This document shows positions 8,975 through 17,910 of a stretch of DNA of 64,000 nt, piece by piece. A model generated the notes under the pieces. The model was not told the origin of the DNA, did not search any database, and saw only the letters and a list, made by a program, of their open reading frames with translations. Position numbers and translations under genes: made by a program. Source of the DNA: Gordonia bronchialis DSM 43247 (lineage in GTDB: Bacteria; Actinomycetota; Actinomycetes; Mycobacteriales; Mycobacteriaceae); the NCBI RefSeq assembly GCF_000024785.1, contig NC_013441.1:1922001-1986000 (forward strand), written 5' to 3'. How positions within the stretch are numbered: the first letter of the stretch is position 1; each line of letters opens with the position of its first letter.

Positions 8975-9506
8975 GTTCGGCGGGAGTGGGGTGCAGATCG
9001 GTGGAACCGGCGTCGCCGCCGCGCAGGTTCTCCTCCGGGAACGCGAATTTGCGCAGCGCCCAGAACCGGAACGTCATCTGCAGGATGTTGCCGATCAGGA
9101 AGCCGAGGATGAAGTCCACGACCACGAGGCGCGCGGGACTCAGGCTGCTTCGCAGGTCGAAGATGTTGTTCGCCACGTACAGCGGTGCGGCCTGCAGGAC
9201 GACACCGATGCCGCTGATCACGAAGAACAGCATGGCCTCGTGGTGACGTTCGCGGCCGCCGCGATTCTTGAACGCCCACTCGCGGTTGAGGATGTAACTC
9301 AAGATGGTGGCCAGCACGCCCGAGATGATCTTGGCGATCACCGGCTTCGGCTCGAGGATCGTCAGGCTCAGCGCGAAGTAGATGGCCAGGTCGAACACGA
9401 ACGTGGTGCCCCCGACAAGGGCGAATTTGATGAGTTCGTGGTGCCGCATGGCCAGTCGACGAATCGGCCCGGGGAGTCGAGCGACGAGCTCGTCGATGAA
9501 TGGCAC
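8946..9506 (-). CDS. GtrA-family membrane protein
   Basis: A 186-residue protein with about four transmembrane helices in the GtrA arrangement. FALVGGTTFVFDLAIYFAL opens the domain, and SYILNREWAFKNRGGRER is the typical NxxWxF segment. GtrA-like proteins are thought to move or present lipid-linked sugars across the membrane for cell-envelope glycosylation; the M. tuberculosis homologue near purK is Rv3277. It is divergent from purK and its 3' end overlaps the histidine kinase gene on the other strand. Confidence 0.85.
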   Translation of the reverse strand: MPFIDELVARLPGPIRRLAMRHHELIKFALVGGTTFVFDLAIYFALSLTILEPKPVIAKIISGVLATILSYILNREWAFKNRGGRERHHEAMLFFVISGIGVVLQAAPLYVANNIFDLRSSLSPARLVVVDFILGFLIGNILQMTFRFWALRKFAFPEENLRGGDAGSTDLHPTPAELNDEELGHA

Positions 9507-9584
9507 AAGATCCGAGTGTACGAAACAAAAGCGCGGGGGATCTCGACCGGTCGGTCATGCGCCCGACTTGCCCGGCATGCCACG

Positions 9585-10886
9585 ATGGTTCGCGTGAACG
9601 CGAACGAGCAGGTGGGATCACCGGGCCCGGCGGTGAATCGGGCGCCGGCCCACGGTGCCGGCCGGTCGGTGGAGAACCCGGTCGGCCTGCCGGTGGTGAC
9701 GATGATCGGCGGCGGCCAGCTCGCCCGGATGACACACCAGGCGGCGATCGCGCTCGGCCAGTGCCTGCGGGTGCTGGCCGCCGACCCCGCCGACCCGGCC
9801 GCGCAGGTCAGCGCCGATGTGGTCCTCGGTTCGCATGACGCGCTCGACGATCTGCGTCGCGCCGCGGCCGGCGCCGTCGCCCTCACCTTCGACCATGAAG
9901 GCGTCCCTCTCGAACACCTGCGGCAACTCGAGGCCGACGGGGTGGCGGTCCGCCCGCCGTCGGCGGCGTTGCATTTCGCGCAGGACAAACTCGCCATGCG
10001 CCGGCGGCTGGCCGATCTGGGTCTGCCGGTTCCCGACTTCGCCGATCTGTCCGGCGATCGTGAGCAGGCGCGTGCGCGACTCGTCGAGTTCGGCGAGGCG
10101 CACGACTGGGAGATCGTCCTGAAGACCGTTCGCGGCGGCTACGACGGTCGGGGCGTATGGCTGCTCGACCGGCGCGACGCCGCGCTCGACGTGTTCGACA
10201 CCCACCCCGTGGACCGGCCGGCGCTGATCGCGGAGAGCCGGGTCGCCATGCGTCGTGAGCTGTCGGCCATGATCGCGCGCTCACCCTTCGGGCAGGGCGG
10301 TGCCTGGCCGGTGGTGGAAACCGTTCAGCGGCACGGACAGTGCGCGGTTGTGCTCGCTCCCGCGCCGGGACTCGACGACGCCGTCGCCGCGCAGGCCCAG
10401 CAGATGGCGCTGCGGCTGGCCGACGAGCTCGGCGTCGTCGGGGTGATGGCGATGGAGCTGTTCGAGACCACCGACGGCGCACTCGTGGTCAACGAGCTCG
10501 CCATGCGCCCGCACAACAGCGGTCACTGGACGATGGACGGTGCCCTCACCTCGCAGTTCGAGCAGCACCTGCGCGCGGTGCTCGACTACCCGCTCGGTGA
10601 CACCTCGCCGCGAGCCCCGATCACCGTGATGGCCAACGTACTCGGCGCTCGGCAGACGCCGACGATGTCGATGGACGAGCGGGTCCATCACCTGATGGCG
10701 CGCATGCCGGACGCCAAGGTGCACCTCTACGGCAAGGGCGAACGACCCGACCGTAAGATCGGGCACGTCAATATTGTTGGCCGGACTGATGATTCACCCG
10801 AAGCCGTCCGCGAGCGCGCCGAGCGTGCCGCCCACTGGATGTCGCACGCGGAGTGGACCGACGGATGGGATGTGCACAGTGAATGA
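9585..10886 (+). CDS. purK: N5-carboxyaminoimidazole ribonucleotide synthase
   Basis: ATP-grasp enzyme that uses ATP and bicarbonate to convert AIR to N5-CAIR in purine synthesis. The 433-residue form has a short extension before [19 protein letters not shown]. Family motifs include [32 protein letters not shown] and the metal/ATP site [21 protein letters not shown] 9585 is used; GTG 9594, three codons later, is equally possible. The open frame extends upstream as an overlap with gtrA and is not used. The stop overlaps the purE start region, so purK-purE is translationally coupled. Confidence 0.92.
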   Translation: MVRVNANEQVGSPGPAVNRAPAHGAGRSVENPVGLPVVTMIGGGQLARMTHQAAIALGQCLRVLAADPADPAAQVSADVVLGSHDALDDLRRAAAGAVALTFDHEGVPLEHLRQLEADGVAVRPPSAALHFAQDKLAMRRRLADLGLPVPDFADLSGDREQARARLVEFGEAHDWEIVLKTVRGGYDGRGVWLLDRRDAALDVFDTHPVDRPALIAESRVAMRRELSAMIARSPFGQGGAWPVVETVQRHGQCAVVLAPAPGLDDAVAAQAQQMALRLADELGVVGVMAMELFETTDGALVVNELAMRPHNSGHWTMDGALTSQFEQHLRAVLDYPLGDTSPRAPITVMANVLGARQTPTMSMDERVHHLMARMPDAKVHLYGKGERPDRKIGHVNIVGRTDDSPEAVRERAERAAHWMSHAEWTDGWDVHSE

Positions 10887-11421
10887 GGGTTCGACCCAAG
10901 AGAATTCGGCCCAGAAGAACCCGGCGCCACGGGTTGGGCTGATCATGGGCAGCGATTCGGATTGGCCGACGATGAAGGCGGCCGCCGAGGCCCTCGCCGA
11001 GTTCGACATCCCGTTCCAGGTGGGGGTGGTCTCGGCGCATCGCACGCCGCAACGCATGCTCGACTACGCCGCCGGCGCCGCGGACAACGGCATCGAGGTC
11101 ATCATCGCCGGAGCCGGTGGCGCAGCCCATCTTCCGGGCATGGTGGCGTCGGCGACGCCGCTCCCGGTGATCGGGGTGCCGGTCGCACTGCGCTACCTCG
11201 ACGGGATGGATTCGTTGCTGTCGATCGTCCAGATGCCCGCCGGTGTGCCGGTGGCCACCGTGTCGGTCGGTGGCGCCCGCAACGCGGGTCTGCTCGCCGT
11301 GCGGATTCTCGCCTCCGGCGATCCCGAACTGCGCCAACGGATGGTGTCCTTCCAGCAGGACCTCGAGCAGATGGTGCTCGACAAGGACGCCGCACTGCAA
11401 CAGGAACTGCTGGGGGACTAG
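10870..11421 (+). CDS. purE: N5-CAIR mutase
   Basis: About 183 residues, class I PurE, which converts N5-CAIR to CAIR after PurK. The motifs [49 protein letters not shown] and [22 protein letters not shown] are all present. The start is ATG 10870 or GTG 10879; both overlap the purK 3' end. The stop codon TAG at 11419-11421 is exactly the IS630 target: TA is the duplicated dinucleotide and the final G is the first base of the element, so the protein is unchanged by the insertion. Confidence 0.93.
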   Translation: MCTVNEGSTQENSAQKNPAPRVGLIMGSDSDWPTMKAAAEALAEFDIPFQVGVVSAHRTPQRMLDYAAGAADNGIEVIIAGAGGAAHLPGMVASATPLPVIGVPVALRYLDGMDSLLSIVQMPAGVPVATVSVGGARNAGLLAVRILASGDPELRQRMVSFQQDLEQMVLDKDAALQQELLGD

Positions 11422-12509
11422 TGTTCTGAGTCATTAATTCGTGTGCAGTAGTGGGCGATGTAGTCGAGGATCTGGTCAGCGGTCTTGACCCACACGTAGG
11501 GGCGGGGGTTGTCGTTCCAGGTCTCGATCCATGCTTTGATGTCGGCGTTGAGCGCTCTCACGGTGCGGTGGGTGGAGCGTTGGAGCTTCTTGGTGGTCAG
11601 TTCGGCGAACCAGCGTTCGACGAGGTTCATCCAGGATGAGCTCGTCGGGGTGAAGTGGACAACGAATCGTGGGTGCGAGGTCAGCCATCGTTTGACCGCG
11701 GGCGTCTTGTGGGTAGAGGCGTTGTCCATGACCAGGTGGACGTCGAGCTCGTCGGGCACCTCGGCGTCGATCTTGCGGAGGAATCCGATGAATTCCGTTG
11801 CGCGATGCCGTGAGTGAAGCGAACCGATGACTTTGCCCGACGCGATGTCCAACGCCGCGTACAGGCTGGAGGTGCCGTTGCGCACGTAGTCGTGGCTGGC
11901 CCGTTGCGGGGTGCCCGGGAGCATGGGAAAGATCGGCTGGGTGCGATCGAGCGCTTGGATCTGGGTCTTCTCGTCAACGCAGAGCACCAGGGCACGTTCG
12001 GGTGGGTTCATGTAGAGCCCGACGACGTCGCGGACCTTCTCGGTGAACATGGGATCTTTCGACAGCTTCCACGAATCCTGTTTGTGTGGAGCCAATCCGA
12101 ACGCTCTCCATACACGCGAAACAGTTGACTGCGACATGTCGAGATGCTCAGCCATCGACCGAGTCGACCAGTGTGTCGCATTCTTCGGAGTGGTCTCGAG
12201 AGTTGCGGTGATCAGGTCTTTGATCTGCTCGTCGCCGACGGTGCGAGGTCGCCCGGGCCGGGGTTCGTCGAGCAACCCCTCGCAGCGGTGCTCGACGAAC
12301 CGGCCTCGCCATCGCCGCACGGTACTGCGATTGAGGCCGAGTCGTTGTGCCACTTCAGTATTCGACCCGCCATCAGCGGCGGCGAGAACGATTCGTGATC
12401 GCATCGCCAAACCCGAGGCCGTCGTTCGCCGACGCGCCCACCCTTCGAGCTCACGGCGCTCGTCATCAGTCAGAACAATATCCACTGCTCGCGGACCCCG
12501 GGTTGCCAT
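11418..12509 (-). CDS. IS630-family transposase, intact copy
   Basis: A 363-residue transposase. The N-terminus carries a helix-turn-helix ([23 protein letters not shown]) and a second one around [17 protein letters not shown]. The catalytic DDE triad is seen in [24 protein letters not shown] and [14 protein letters not shown]. The start is ATG 12509, just inside the right end and after GGGGA. The coding frame runs to the last base of the element without a stop. The TAG stop at 11418-11420 is made of the duplicated TA and the complement of flanking C11418, so it is supplied by the target. Confidence 0.9.
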   Translation of the reverse strand: MATRGPRAVDIVLTDDERRELEGWARRRTTASGLAMRSRIVLAAADGGSNTEVAQRLGLNRSTVRRWRGRFVEHRCEGLLDEPRPGRPRTVGDEQIKDLITATLETTPKNATHWSTRSMAEHLDMSQSTVSRVWRAFGLAPHKQDSWKLSKDPMFTEKVRDVVGLYMNPPERALVLCVDEKTQIQALDRTQPIFPMLPGTPQRASHDYVRNGTSSLYAALDIASGKVIGSLHSRHRATEFIGFLRKIDAEVPDELDVHLVMDNASTHKTPAVKRWLTSHPRFVVHFTPTSSSWMNLVERWFAELTTKKLQRSTHRTVRALNADIKAWIETWNDNPRPYVWVKTADQILDYIAHYCTRINDSEH

Positions 12510-12552
12510 TCCCCAGTCTATCAACCGAATGACAATTAATGACTCAGGACAC
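11421..12552 (-). mobile_element. IS630-family insertion sequence, copy 1
   Basis: A 1132-bp element with one DDE transposase gene. The terminal inverted repeats are 19 bp with one mismatch: GTGTTCTGAGTCATTAATT at 11421-11439 and, on the other strand, GTGTCCTGAGTCATTAATT at 12534-12552. The flanking TA at 11419-11420 and 12553-12554 is the IS630-type target duplication. The rebuilt target is CTAG. A second copy, about 98% identical by eye, lies at 35611-36744 in the same orientation. Confidence 0.92.
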
Positions 12553-12593
12553 TAGGGCGGACCAGCCGCGTATCCCCGCGTCCCGTGGTGGCG

Positions 12594-12968
12594 TCAGTCC
12601 TCGTGCAGGGTACCGAGGAGGACCGAGTCGAAGAACCGGCCCGGGATACGGGCGCCACGCGGGATGTCAGGCGAGTCCGACGGTACGACGCGGGGGCCGG
12701 TCACGGTGTAGTGCTTGGATTTTCGGACCAGGCCGAAGGAGCCGGCGGCCTGCACGTTGCGAACCCAGTCGGTATGGCGGCCATAGGTGAGGACGATCGC
12801 GAGGCGGTCGCCCTGCACCCACGCGAGAACAGGATTGGAGTATTTTCGCCCCGACTTGCGGCCGACGTGCTCGACCATCGCGTAGGGCGCCAGGCGGGGC
12901 GCCCACATCCGCTGGATGGGATTGGTGACCTTCTTGTTGATGCGTGCCACGACGGCAGGAATCTTCAT
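12594..12968 (-). CDS. F420-type nitroreductase-family (DUF385) oxidoreductase
   Basis: A 124-residue protein with the split beta-barrel deazaflavin-dependent nitroreductase pattern: HVGRKSGRKYSNPVLAWVQGDRLAIVLTYG followed by DWVRNVQAAG. Such proteins bind F420H2 (some bind other cofactors) and reduce varied substrates. The ATG at 12968 is chosen; the open frame upstream has no family resemblance. It is downstream of the IS630 element, whose right end is 41 bases from this gene's 3' end, so the coding region is intact. The substrate is not predictable. Confidence 0.8.
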   Translation of the reverse strand: MKIPAVVARINKKVTNPIQRMWAPRLAPYAMVEHVGRKSGRKYSNPVLAWVQGDRLAIVLTYGRHTDWVRNVQAAGSFGLVRKSKHYTVTGPRVVPSDSPDIPRGARIPGRFFDSVLLGTLHED

Positions 12969-13027
12969 GGCCCCACTGTGCCGGATGGGCGACTGATACG
13001 AAAGGTCCGCTCCGTTCGCGTACGGGG

Positions 13028-13741
13028 TCAACTCAGAATGATTGTCGCCTTTTCCGTCTCGGCACGCCCCGGCAGGGAACTCGCGTCGGCCCCGGCGACG
13101 TGCACGAGTCCGGCGCCGGCCAGCCAGGGGGCCAGCAGGTTCGCGATCACACCGTCGCGGGTGCGCCACTCGCGGGTCGACAGCACGCGCGCGGCGGCGC
13201 CGATCCCGGCAGCGGATGCGACCGCGGCGGCCTGCTGCGCGATCGTCGGGGCGTCGGTGTCCTCGAGGACCGCTCCGGCATAGGGTCGCGACGTGAAGCC
13301 ATCGCCGTGGATCCGCACCGCCGACCCGAAGTCGGCGACGCCCGGCGGGAGGTCACGCAGGGGGAGTGCGAACGCATCGAGGGAGGCGACGACCAGTTCG
13401 TCGGCATCGGGATGATCGTCGATTCCCCCAACCGATGCGAAGACCACTCGATCGTCGGGGCCGTCGCCGGTACCGAGACGGACATGAGCGCCAGACCACC
13501 AGGCGCCCAACAGGATTCCGGCCGTCTGCCAGTGCTCGGGGAGATCGACGCGGACCGTGTCGCCGGGGCCGACACCCATCTCGTCGGCGAGGAAATTGGC
13601 CGTCTTGGCGGCCCAGTTGCCCAGTGTCGCGCCGGACAGCTCGGTCCGTTCCCCGGTGCGGTCGTCGTAGTAGGTCAGCAGGGGCCGGCTCGGATCGGCG
13701 ACGGCGCCGAAGATGCTGTCGGTCAACGTGGCTGGGTTCAT
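13028..13741 (-). CDS. TIGR03089-family protein
   Basis: A 237-residue protein resembling the N-terminal part of acyl-CoA synthetases (for example LLTYYDDRTGERTELSGATLGNWAAKTANFL, and GVGPGDTVRVDLPEHWQTAGILLGAWWSGA). It lacks the AMP-binding P-loop and the C-terminal catalytic domain. This is the pattern of the small actinobacterial family TIGR03089, whose function is unknown. ATG 13741 overlaps the LCP stop by one base (ATGA), so it is coupled to that gene. It corresponds to M. tuberculosis Rv3268 by position. Confidence 0.75.
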   Translation of the reverse strand: MNPATLTDSIFGAVADPSRPLLTYYDDRTGERTELSGATLGNWAAKTANFLADEMGVGPGDTVRVDLPEHWQTAGILLGAWWSGAHVRLGTGDGPDDRVVFASVGGIDDHPDADELVVASLDAFALPLRDLPPGVADFGSAVRIHGDGFTSRPYAGAVLEDTDAPTIAQQAAAVASAAGIGAAARVLSTREWRTRDGVIANLLAPWLAGAGLVHVAGADASSLPGRAETEKATIILS

Positions 13742-15771
13742 CAGTTCACGCACGTCGGTCCGTCGGTGCCCGCGGTGATCGGCGGCCGGTTGTTGCCGAC
13801 ACGTTCACTGGCGGGACGGTTGTCCTCCTGCGAACCCGTGTCCGAGATGGATCCGGGACCGGAGTAGGTGTTGGTCAGGACCACCTTGAGCCGGTGTTCG
13901 TCGAGCGACGGATCGACCTGGACGCGAGCTCCGCCGAGATCACGGGCGAGCAGACGGGCACCGTCGTTGTCGTCATGGGCGAGCACCACCGAGTCGCGGG
14001 TGTCCGCGGGCTGCGTGGAGGTGCTGCCTTCCTGAAAACCCTTGTTGGTCAAGATATTCGCCACATTGGACGCCAGCCCGTCCACGGTTCCGGCGTTCAC
14101 CACGTCGACGGTGTAGTCACTGCGCTGGGCATTGGTGCGGTCGGGATTGAGCAGTCCGTCGGTGAACTTCGCGACCGCGGCCGGATCCACCCGCACCACG
14201 CTCTGTTGTCCGTCGTCGCTCCAGCCCTGCTCGGTGACCACCGGGATGGTGGCGAATTTGACGCGCCCGCCGCTGAGGTCCTTGAGTTGTTCGGCGAAGG
14301 ACACGACGTCCCAGTCATCGTCGATGACCACCGACCGTGACACCGCCTCCTCGAGGTCGGACAGCTTGCCCGGGTCGGTCAGGGTGTTGGCGGACAGGAT
14401 CTTCTGCGTCAGCGACGCCATGTAGGCCTGCTGGCGGGTGATCCGGTCGAGGTCGCCGCGCGGCAGACCGTGTCGTTGCCGGACGAAGCTCAGGGCGCGT
14501 GGTCCGCTGAGGGTCTGGCGGCCGGCGCGGAACCTGGCCCCGGTGACCGGGTCGACACTGGCCGCCTTGAGGCAGACGTCGACACCACCGACGGCCTTGG
14601 TCAACAGGACGAAGCCGAGCAACCCGACCTCGGCGTAGTGATCCACATGCACCCCGGTGAGTCCGGCCACGGTGTCGATGAGCGCCTTGCGGCCGGCGAA
14701 CGTCCCGTCGGCGTCGGCCTTCTTCTCCGAAGTCCCGGCACTCACCTCGCGGGCCCGCACACCTTCGCGGGTCGCTCCGTAGGCGGCGTTGATCTTGCTC
14801 ATCCCGATCCCCGGCACCTGCACGTAGGAGTCGCGAGGGATGGAGATCGCCGTCGCCGACGACCCGTCGTTGGGGATACGGATCAGCAGGATCGTGTCGG
14901 TGTTGGTCGCGACCTCGTCGCCCGCCCGCAGCATGCGTTGTTCATCGGCGGACAGCGGATTGCCCTTGGCATCGGTGCGGGAGTCGGTACCGACGAGCAG
15001 GATGTCCACCGCACCGTCTTCGGCGCCGCCGAGACCGAGACCGCTGATCTGGTTGATCTTGTTCTGCAGGCTGTTCAGGCTGTTCCAGGCATAACCCGTG
15101 CACATCAGCACCGCGACCGAGACCAGGGCGACCAGCCCGCGGCCCCAGGCCGAACGGCCTCCGCGACCACCTCGGCCGGTCGTGCCGCCGCCGGGCGGCG
15201 GGCCGTCGACCGGCGCGTCGTTGGTGTCGGGCGCCGGTGCGCCGTCGGCGCGGACCGCATCCGGCGCGGAGGGCTTGCGCCGGCGGCGGGTGGGCGGCGG
15301 GCCGGTGCGTGACCCCTCGGCGGCCGGCCTCGTGCGGGTGTGGATCTCCCCGGAGGTGCGTCGTTTCTCCGCGTCGGTCCGCGTCGGTTTCGCGGGTCGT
15401 CGCGGCCGCGAGGGATCGGCGGGATCGGCCCGACGGGGGCGGCGCTCGGGGTCGCGCTGCTCGGTGCGCGGCGCGGCATCCCGGGGTGCCGCCCCACCCT
15501 GTGGTGCCGTGCCGCGGGCCGGTCGTCGGCGCGGGGTCTGCTGCTCGCGGGCGCGATCCGACGGGTCGCGGGGCGCCCGTCGCGGCTGGGTGCGTCGTTC
15601 GGGTTCGGTGGCATCGGCCCGCCGGGGTCCGCGCTCCGGGTGGTCGGTTCCCGCGCCGCGTGGCTGACCCGTGCGGGCACCGCCGGGCGCCGGTCGGCGC
15701 CGGCGCGGTTCCGGCGGTGCGTCGCGGTGCGGCCGCGGGCGTCCTCGGGTGCCGTCGGGTGGGAGATCCAC
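13741..15771 (-). CDS. LytR-CpsA-Psr (LCP) family ligase
   Basis: About 676 residues. LCP enzymes transfer undecaprenyl-linked glycans to peptidoglycan; in this group they attach arabinogalactan, matching the neighbouring rhamnose genes. Residues 1 to about 210 are an Arg/Pro/Asp-rich, probably disordered cytoplasmic segment. A transmembrane helix follows (about 211-229), then the LCP catalytic domain (DILLVGTDSRTDAKG, AISIPRDSYVQVPGIGMSKINAAYG, GRKALIDTVAGLTGVHVDHYAEV, RALSFVRQRHGLPRGDLDRITRQQ), and finally a LytR_C domain (VDVVNAGTVDGLASNVANIL). The GTG at 15771, after GAAAGG, is my start; GTG 15804 is possible, so the N-terminus is uncertain. The open frame continues upstream without support. 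Confidence 0.85.
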   Translation of the reverse strand: MDLPPDGTRGRPRPHRDAPPEPRRRRPAPGGARTGQPRGAGTDHPERGPRRADATEPERRTQPRRAPRDPSDRAREQQTPRRRPARGTAPQGGAAPRDAAPRTEQRDPERRPRRADPADPSRPRRPAKPTRTDAEKRRTSGEIHTRTRPAAEGSRTGPPPTRRRRKPSAPDAVRADGAPAPDTNDAPVDGPPPGGGTTGRGGRGGRSAWGRGLVALVSVAVLMCTGYAWNSLNSLQNKINQISGLGLGGAEDGAVDILLVGTDSRTDAKGNPLSADEQRMLRAGDEVATNTDTILLIRIPNDGSSATAISIPRDSYVQVPGIGMSKINAAYGATREGVRAREVSAGTSEKKADADGTFAGRKALIDTVAGLTGVHVDHYAEVGLLGFVLLTKAVGGVDVCLKAASVDPVTGARFRAGRQTLSGPRALSFVRQRHGLPRGDLDRITRQQAYMASLTQKILSANTLTDPGKLSDLEEAVSRSVVIDDDWDVVSFAEQLKDLSGGRVKFATIPVVTEQGWSDDGQQSVVRVDPAAVAKFTDGLLNPDRTNAQRSDYTVDVVNAGTVDGLASNVANILTNKGFQEGSTSTQPADTRDSVVLAHDDNDGARLLARDLGGARVQVDPSLDEHRLKVVLTNTYSGPGSISDTGSQEDNRPASERVGNNRPPITAGTDGPTCVN

Positions 15772-15980
15772 GGGTGGGCGATACCTTTCGACTGAACCAC
15801 CCACGCGGTGGACAGCTGAGGCACCTGGTGTGCAACCGCCGTGGTGGGAGTGGTTGGCGTTTCTGATGTTGTTGGTCTGACGCCAGGCTACTGAAGTGAT
15901 TCCGGAATTCGACAACGCAACGCCGAGAGGACCGACACCGAGACCGACACCGCACGATGAGTCCGTGTGCGTGCGGCACG

Positions 15981-16940
15981 ATGGTGCGCATGTCACCTTC
16001 AGCTTCGGCGACCGTGTACATCGTCGGCGCCGCCGGTCAGCTCGGTACCGCCCTGCGCGCACGGCGGCCGGCCGACTTCCCCGGTCACGATATCCGCGCG
16101 CTCACCTCGGCCGACCTGGACATCGGCGACGAGGCCTCCGTGCGCGCCGCGCTGGGCGATCTGGCGGCGGGTGACGTGGTGATCAACTGCGCCGCCTACA
16201 CCGATGTCGACGGCGCACAGAGCGACGAGGCCGGTGCCTATCGCGTCAACGCGGATGGCCCGGCCCATCTCGCGCGGGCAACGGTGGCGGCCGGGGCGTG
16301 GCTCATCCACGTATCCACCGACTATGTCTTCAGCGGTCAGGTCGGTGGCAGCGAGACCGGCCCGCGGTCTCCCGCGCTACCCTACGAACCGGACGACGTG
16401 GGGGAGGTGATACCGGCCACTGTCTACGGAGCCAGCAAACTCGCGGGCGAACGATCCGCGCTGGACACCGACCCCCGGACCACCGTGGTGCGCACCGCCT
16501 GGGTCTACACCGGCGGCCCCGACAGTCGCGACTTCGTGGGCACCATGCGGCGGCTCGAGCAGACCCGCGAGACGGTGTCGGTGGTCGACGATCAGGTCGG
16601 TTCACCGACGTACGCCCGCGATCTGGCCGACGGTCTGTGGGAACTCGCCGCGACCGGACCCACCGAGGCGGTGGCGGGCGCCGTCCTGCATGGCACCAAC
16701 GCCGGGCGCGCCAGCTGGTATGAGGTGGCGCGCGCCGTGTTCGCCCAGGTCGGGGCCTCGCCGGACCGCGTGCACCCCTGTACCACCGCCGAATTCCCCC
16801 GTCCGGCACCGCGGCCGGCGTTCTCCGTCCTGTCCGGTGCCTCGTGGGCGGCCGCGGGGTTACGTCCCCTACGTGAATGGCGGGCGGCGCTCGACGAGGC
16901 GATCGGTGCGTCAGAGCCCGCGTCCGGTTCGTTACCCTGA
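15981..16940 (+). CDS. rmlD: dTDP-4-dehydrorhamnose reductase
   Basis: About 319 residues. RmlD reduces dTDP-4-keto-rhamnose to dTDP-rhamnose, the donor for the linker disaccharide between peptidoglycan and arabinogalactan. The Rossmann start VYIVGAAGQLGTALRARRP is followed by VINCAAYTDVDGAQSDE, STDYVFSG, the catalytic YGASKLAGE (Tyr-x3-Lys) and VDDQVGSPTYARDLADG. The start is ATG 15981 or ATG 15990. It is divergent from the LCP gene and leads directly into wbbL, whose GTG start is four bases after this stop. Confidence 0.93.
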   Translation: MVRMSPSASATVYIVGAAGQLGTALRARRPADFPGHDIRALTSADLDIGDEASVRAALGDLAAGDVVINCAAYTDVDGAQSDEAGAYRVNADGPAHLARATVAAGAWLIHVSTDYVFSGQVGGSETGPRSPALPYEPDDVGEVIPATVYGASKLAGERSALDTDPRTTVVRTAWVYTGGPDSRDFVGTMRRLEQTRETVSVVDDQVGSPTYARDLADGLWELAATGPTEAVAGAVLHGTNAGRASWYEVARAVFAQVGASPDRVHPCTTAEFPRPAPRPAFSVLSGASWAAAGLRPLREWRAALDEAIGASEPASGSLP

Positions 16941-16944
16941 GCCG

Positions 16945-17868
16945 GTGTCTGCCCCAACACCGGCGTCCCCGGAGTTCGCCGTCGTCACCGTCACCTACTG
17001 GTCGGGTGACTACCTGACGACCTTTCTGCGCAGTCTGGACGTCGCGTCCGAGCAGCGGCCGTCGGTGATCATCGCCGACAACGGTTCCGGTGACGGAGCG
17101 CCGGAGGCCGCCGAACGTGACCACGAGCGGGTGAGGTTGGTGCGCACCGGCGGAAACATCGGCTACGGCGGCGCCATCAACCGCGCCGTGGCCGACCTGG
17201 ACCCCGACGTCGAATACGTGGTGATCGCCAATCCCGACATCGAGTGGCTGCCCGGAGCCATCGACGAGCTCCTCGACGCCGCGCGCCGATGGCCGGATGC
17301 GGGCGCGTTGGGGCCGCTGATCCGCGAACCCGACGGCACCGTTTACCCGTCGGCCCGCCGGGTCCCCGATCTGATCTCGGGCACCGGTCACGCGATCCTC
17401 GGCACGGTGTGGAAATCCAATCCGTGGACGGCGGCCTACCGCGACGACGACGCCGAGCCATCCGAACGAACCACCGGTTGGTTGTCGGGATCGTGTCTAT
17501 TGGTGCGGCGCAAGGCATTCGACGCCATCAGTGGTTTCGACCCGCGGTATTTCATGTACATGGAGGACGTCGATCTCGGTGACCGGCTGGGTCGTGCCGG
17601 CTGGTCCAACGTCTACGTCCCGTCGGCCGAGGTGATCCACACCAAGGGGCACACCGCCGGACGCAACCCGGAGAAGATGCTGCCCGCGCATCATCGCAGC
17701 GCCTACCGATTCCAGGCGGACCGCAATCCGGGGGTCCTGCGGGCGCCGCTGCGCCTGGTCCTACATGCCGGGCTGGCAGTGCGGTCACGGCTCGCCGTCC
17801 GTGCAGCCCGCCGGGGACTGCGCGATGATGCCCAGACCGGCACCGACGGACAGGCACAGAACTCATGA
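16945..17868 (+). CDS. wbbL: Rhamnosyltransferase, GT2 family
   Basis: A 307-residue GT-A fold glycosyltransferase. The WbbL group adds rhamnose to GlcNAc-PP-decaprenol, making the arabinogalactan linker unit. Motifs: VVTVTYWSGDYLTTFLRSL, IADNGSGDGAPE, GGNIGYGGAINRAV, a nucleotide-sugar Asp region VIANPDIEWLPGA, and MYMEDVDLGDRLGRAGW near the catalytic base. The GTG at 16945 follows the rmlD stop by four bases; the longer open frame overlaps rmlD and is discarded. Position between rmlD and manB matches M. tuberculosis Rv3266c-Rv3265c-Rv3264c. Confidence 0.92.
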   Translation: MSAPTPASPEFAVVTVTYWSGDYLTTFLRSLDVASEQRPSVIIADNGSGDGAPEAAERDHERVRLVRTGGNIGYGGAINRAVADLDPDVEYVVIANPDIEWLPGAIDELLDAARRWPDAGALGPLIREPDGTVYPSARRVPDLISGTGHAILGTVWKSNPWTAAYRDDDAEPSERTTGWLSGSCLLVRRKAFDAISGFDPRYFMYMEDVDLGDRLGRAGWSNVYVPSAEVIHTKGHTAGRNPEKMLPAHHRSAYRFQADRNPGVLRAPLRLVLHAGLAVRSRLAVRAARRGLRDDAQTGTDGQAQNS

Positions 17869-17910
17869 CGGCGGCCGGCGTTGCGGTCACCACCGAGGAA
17901 GGACAGACAC

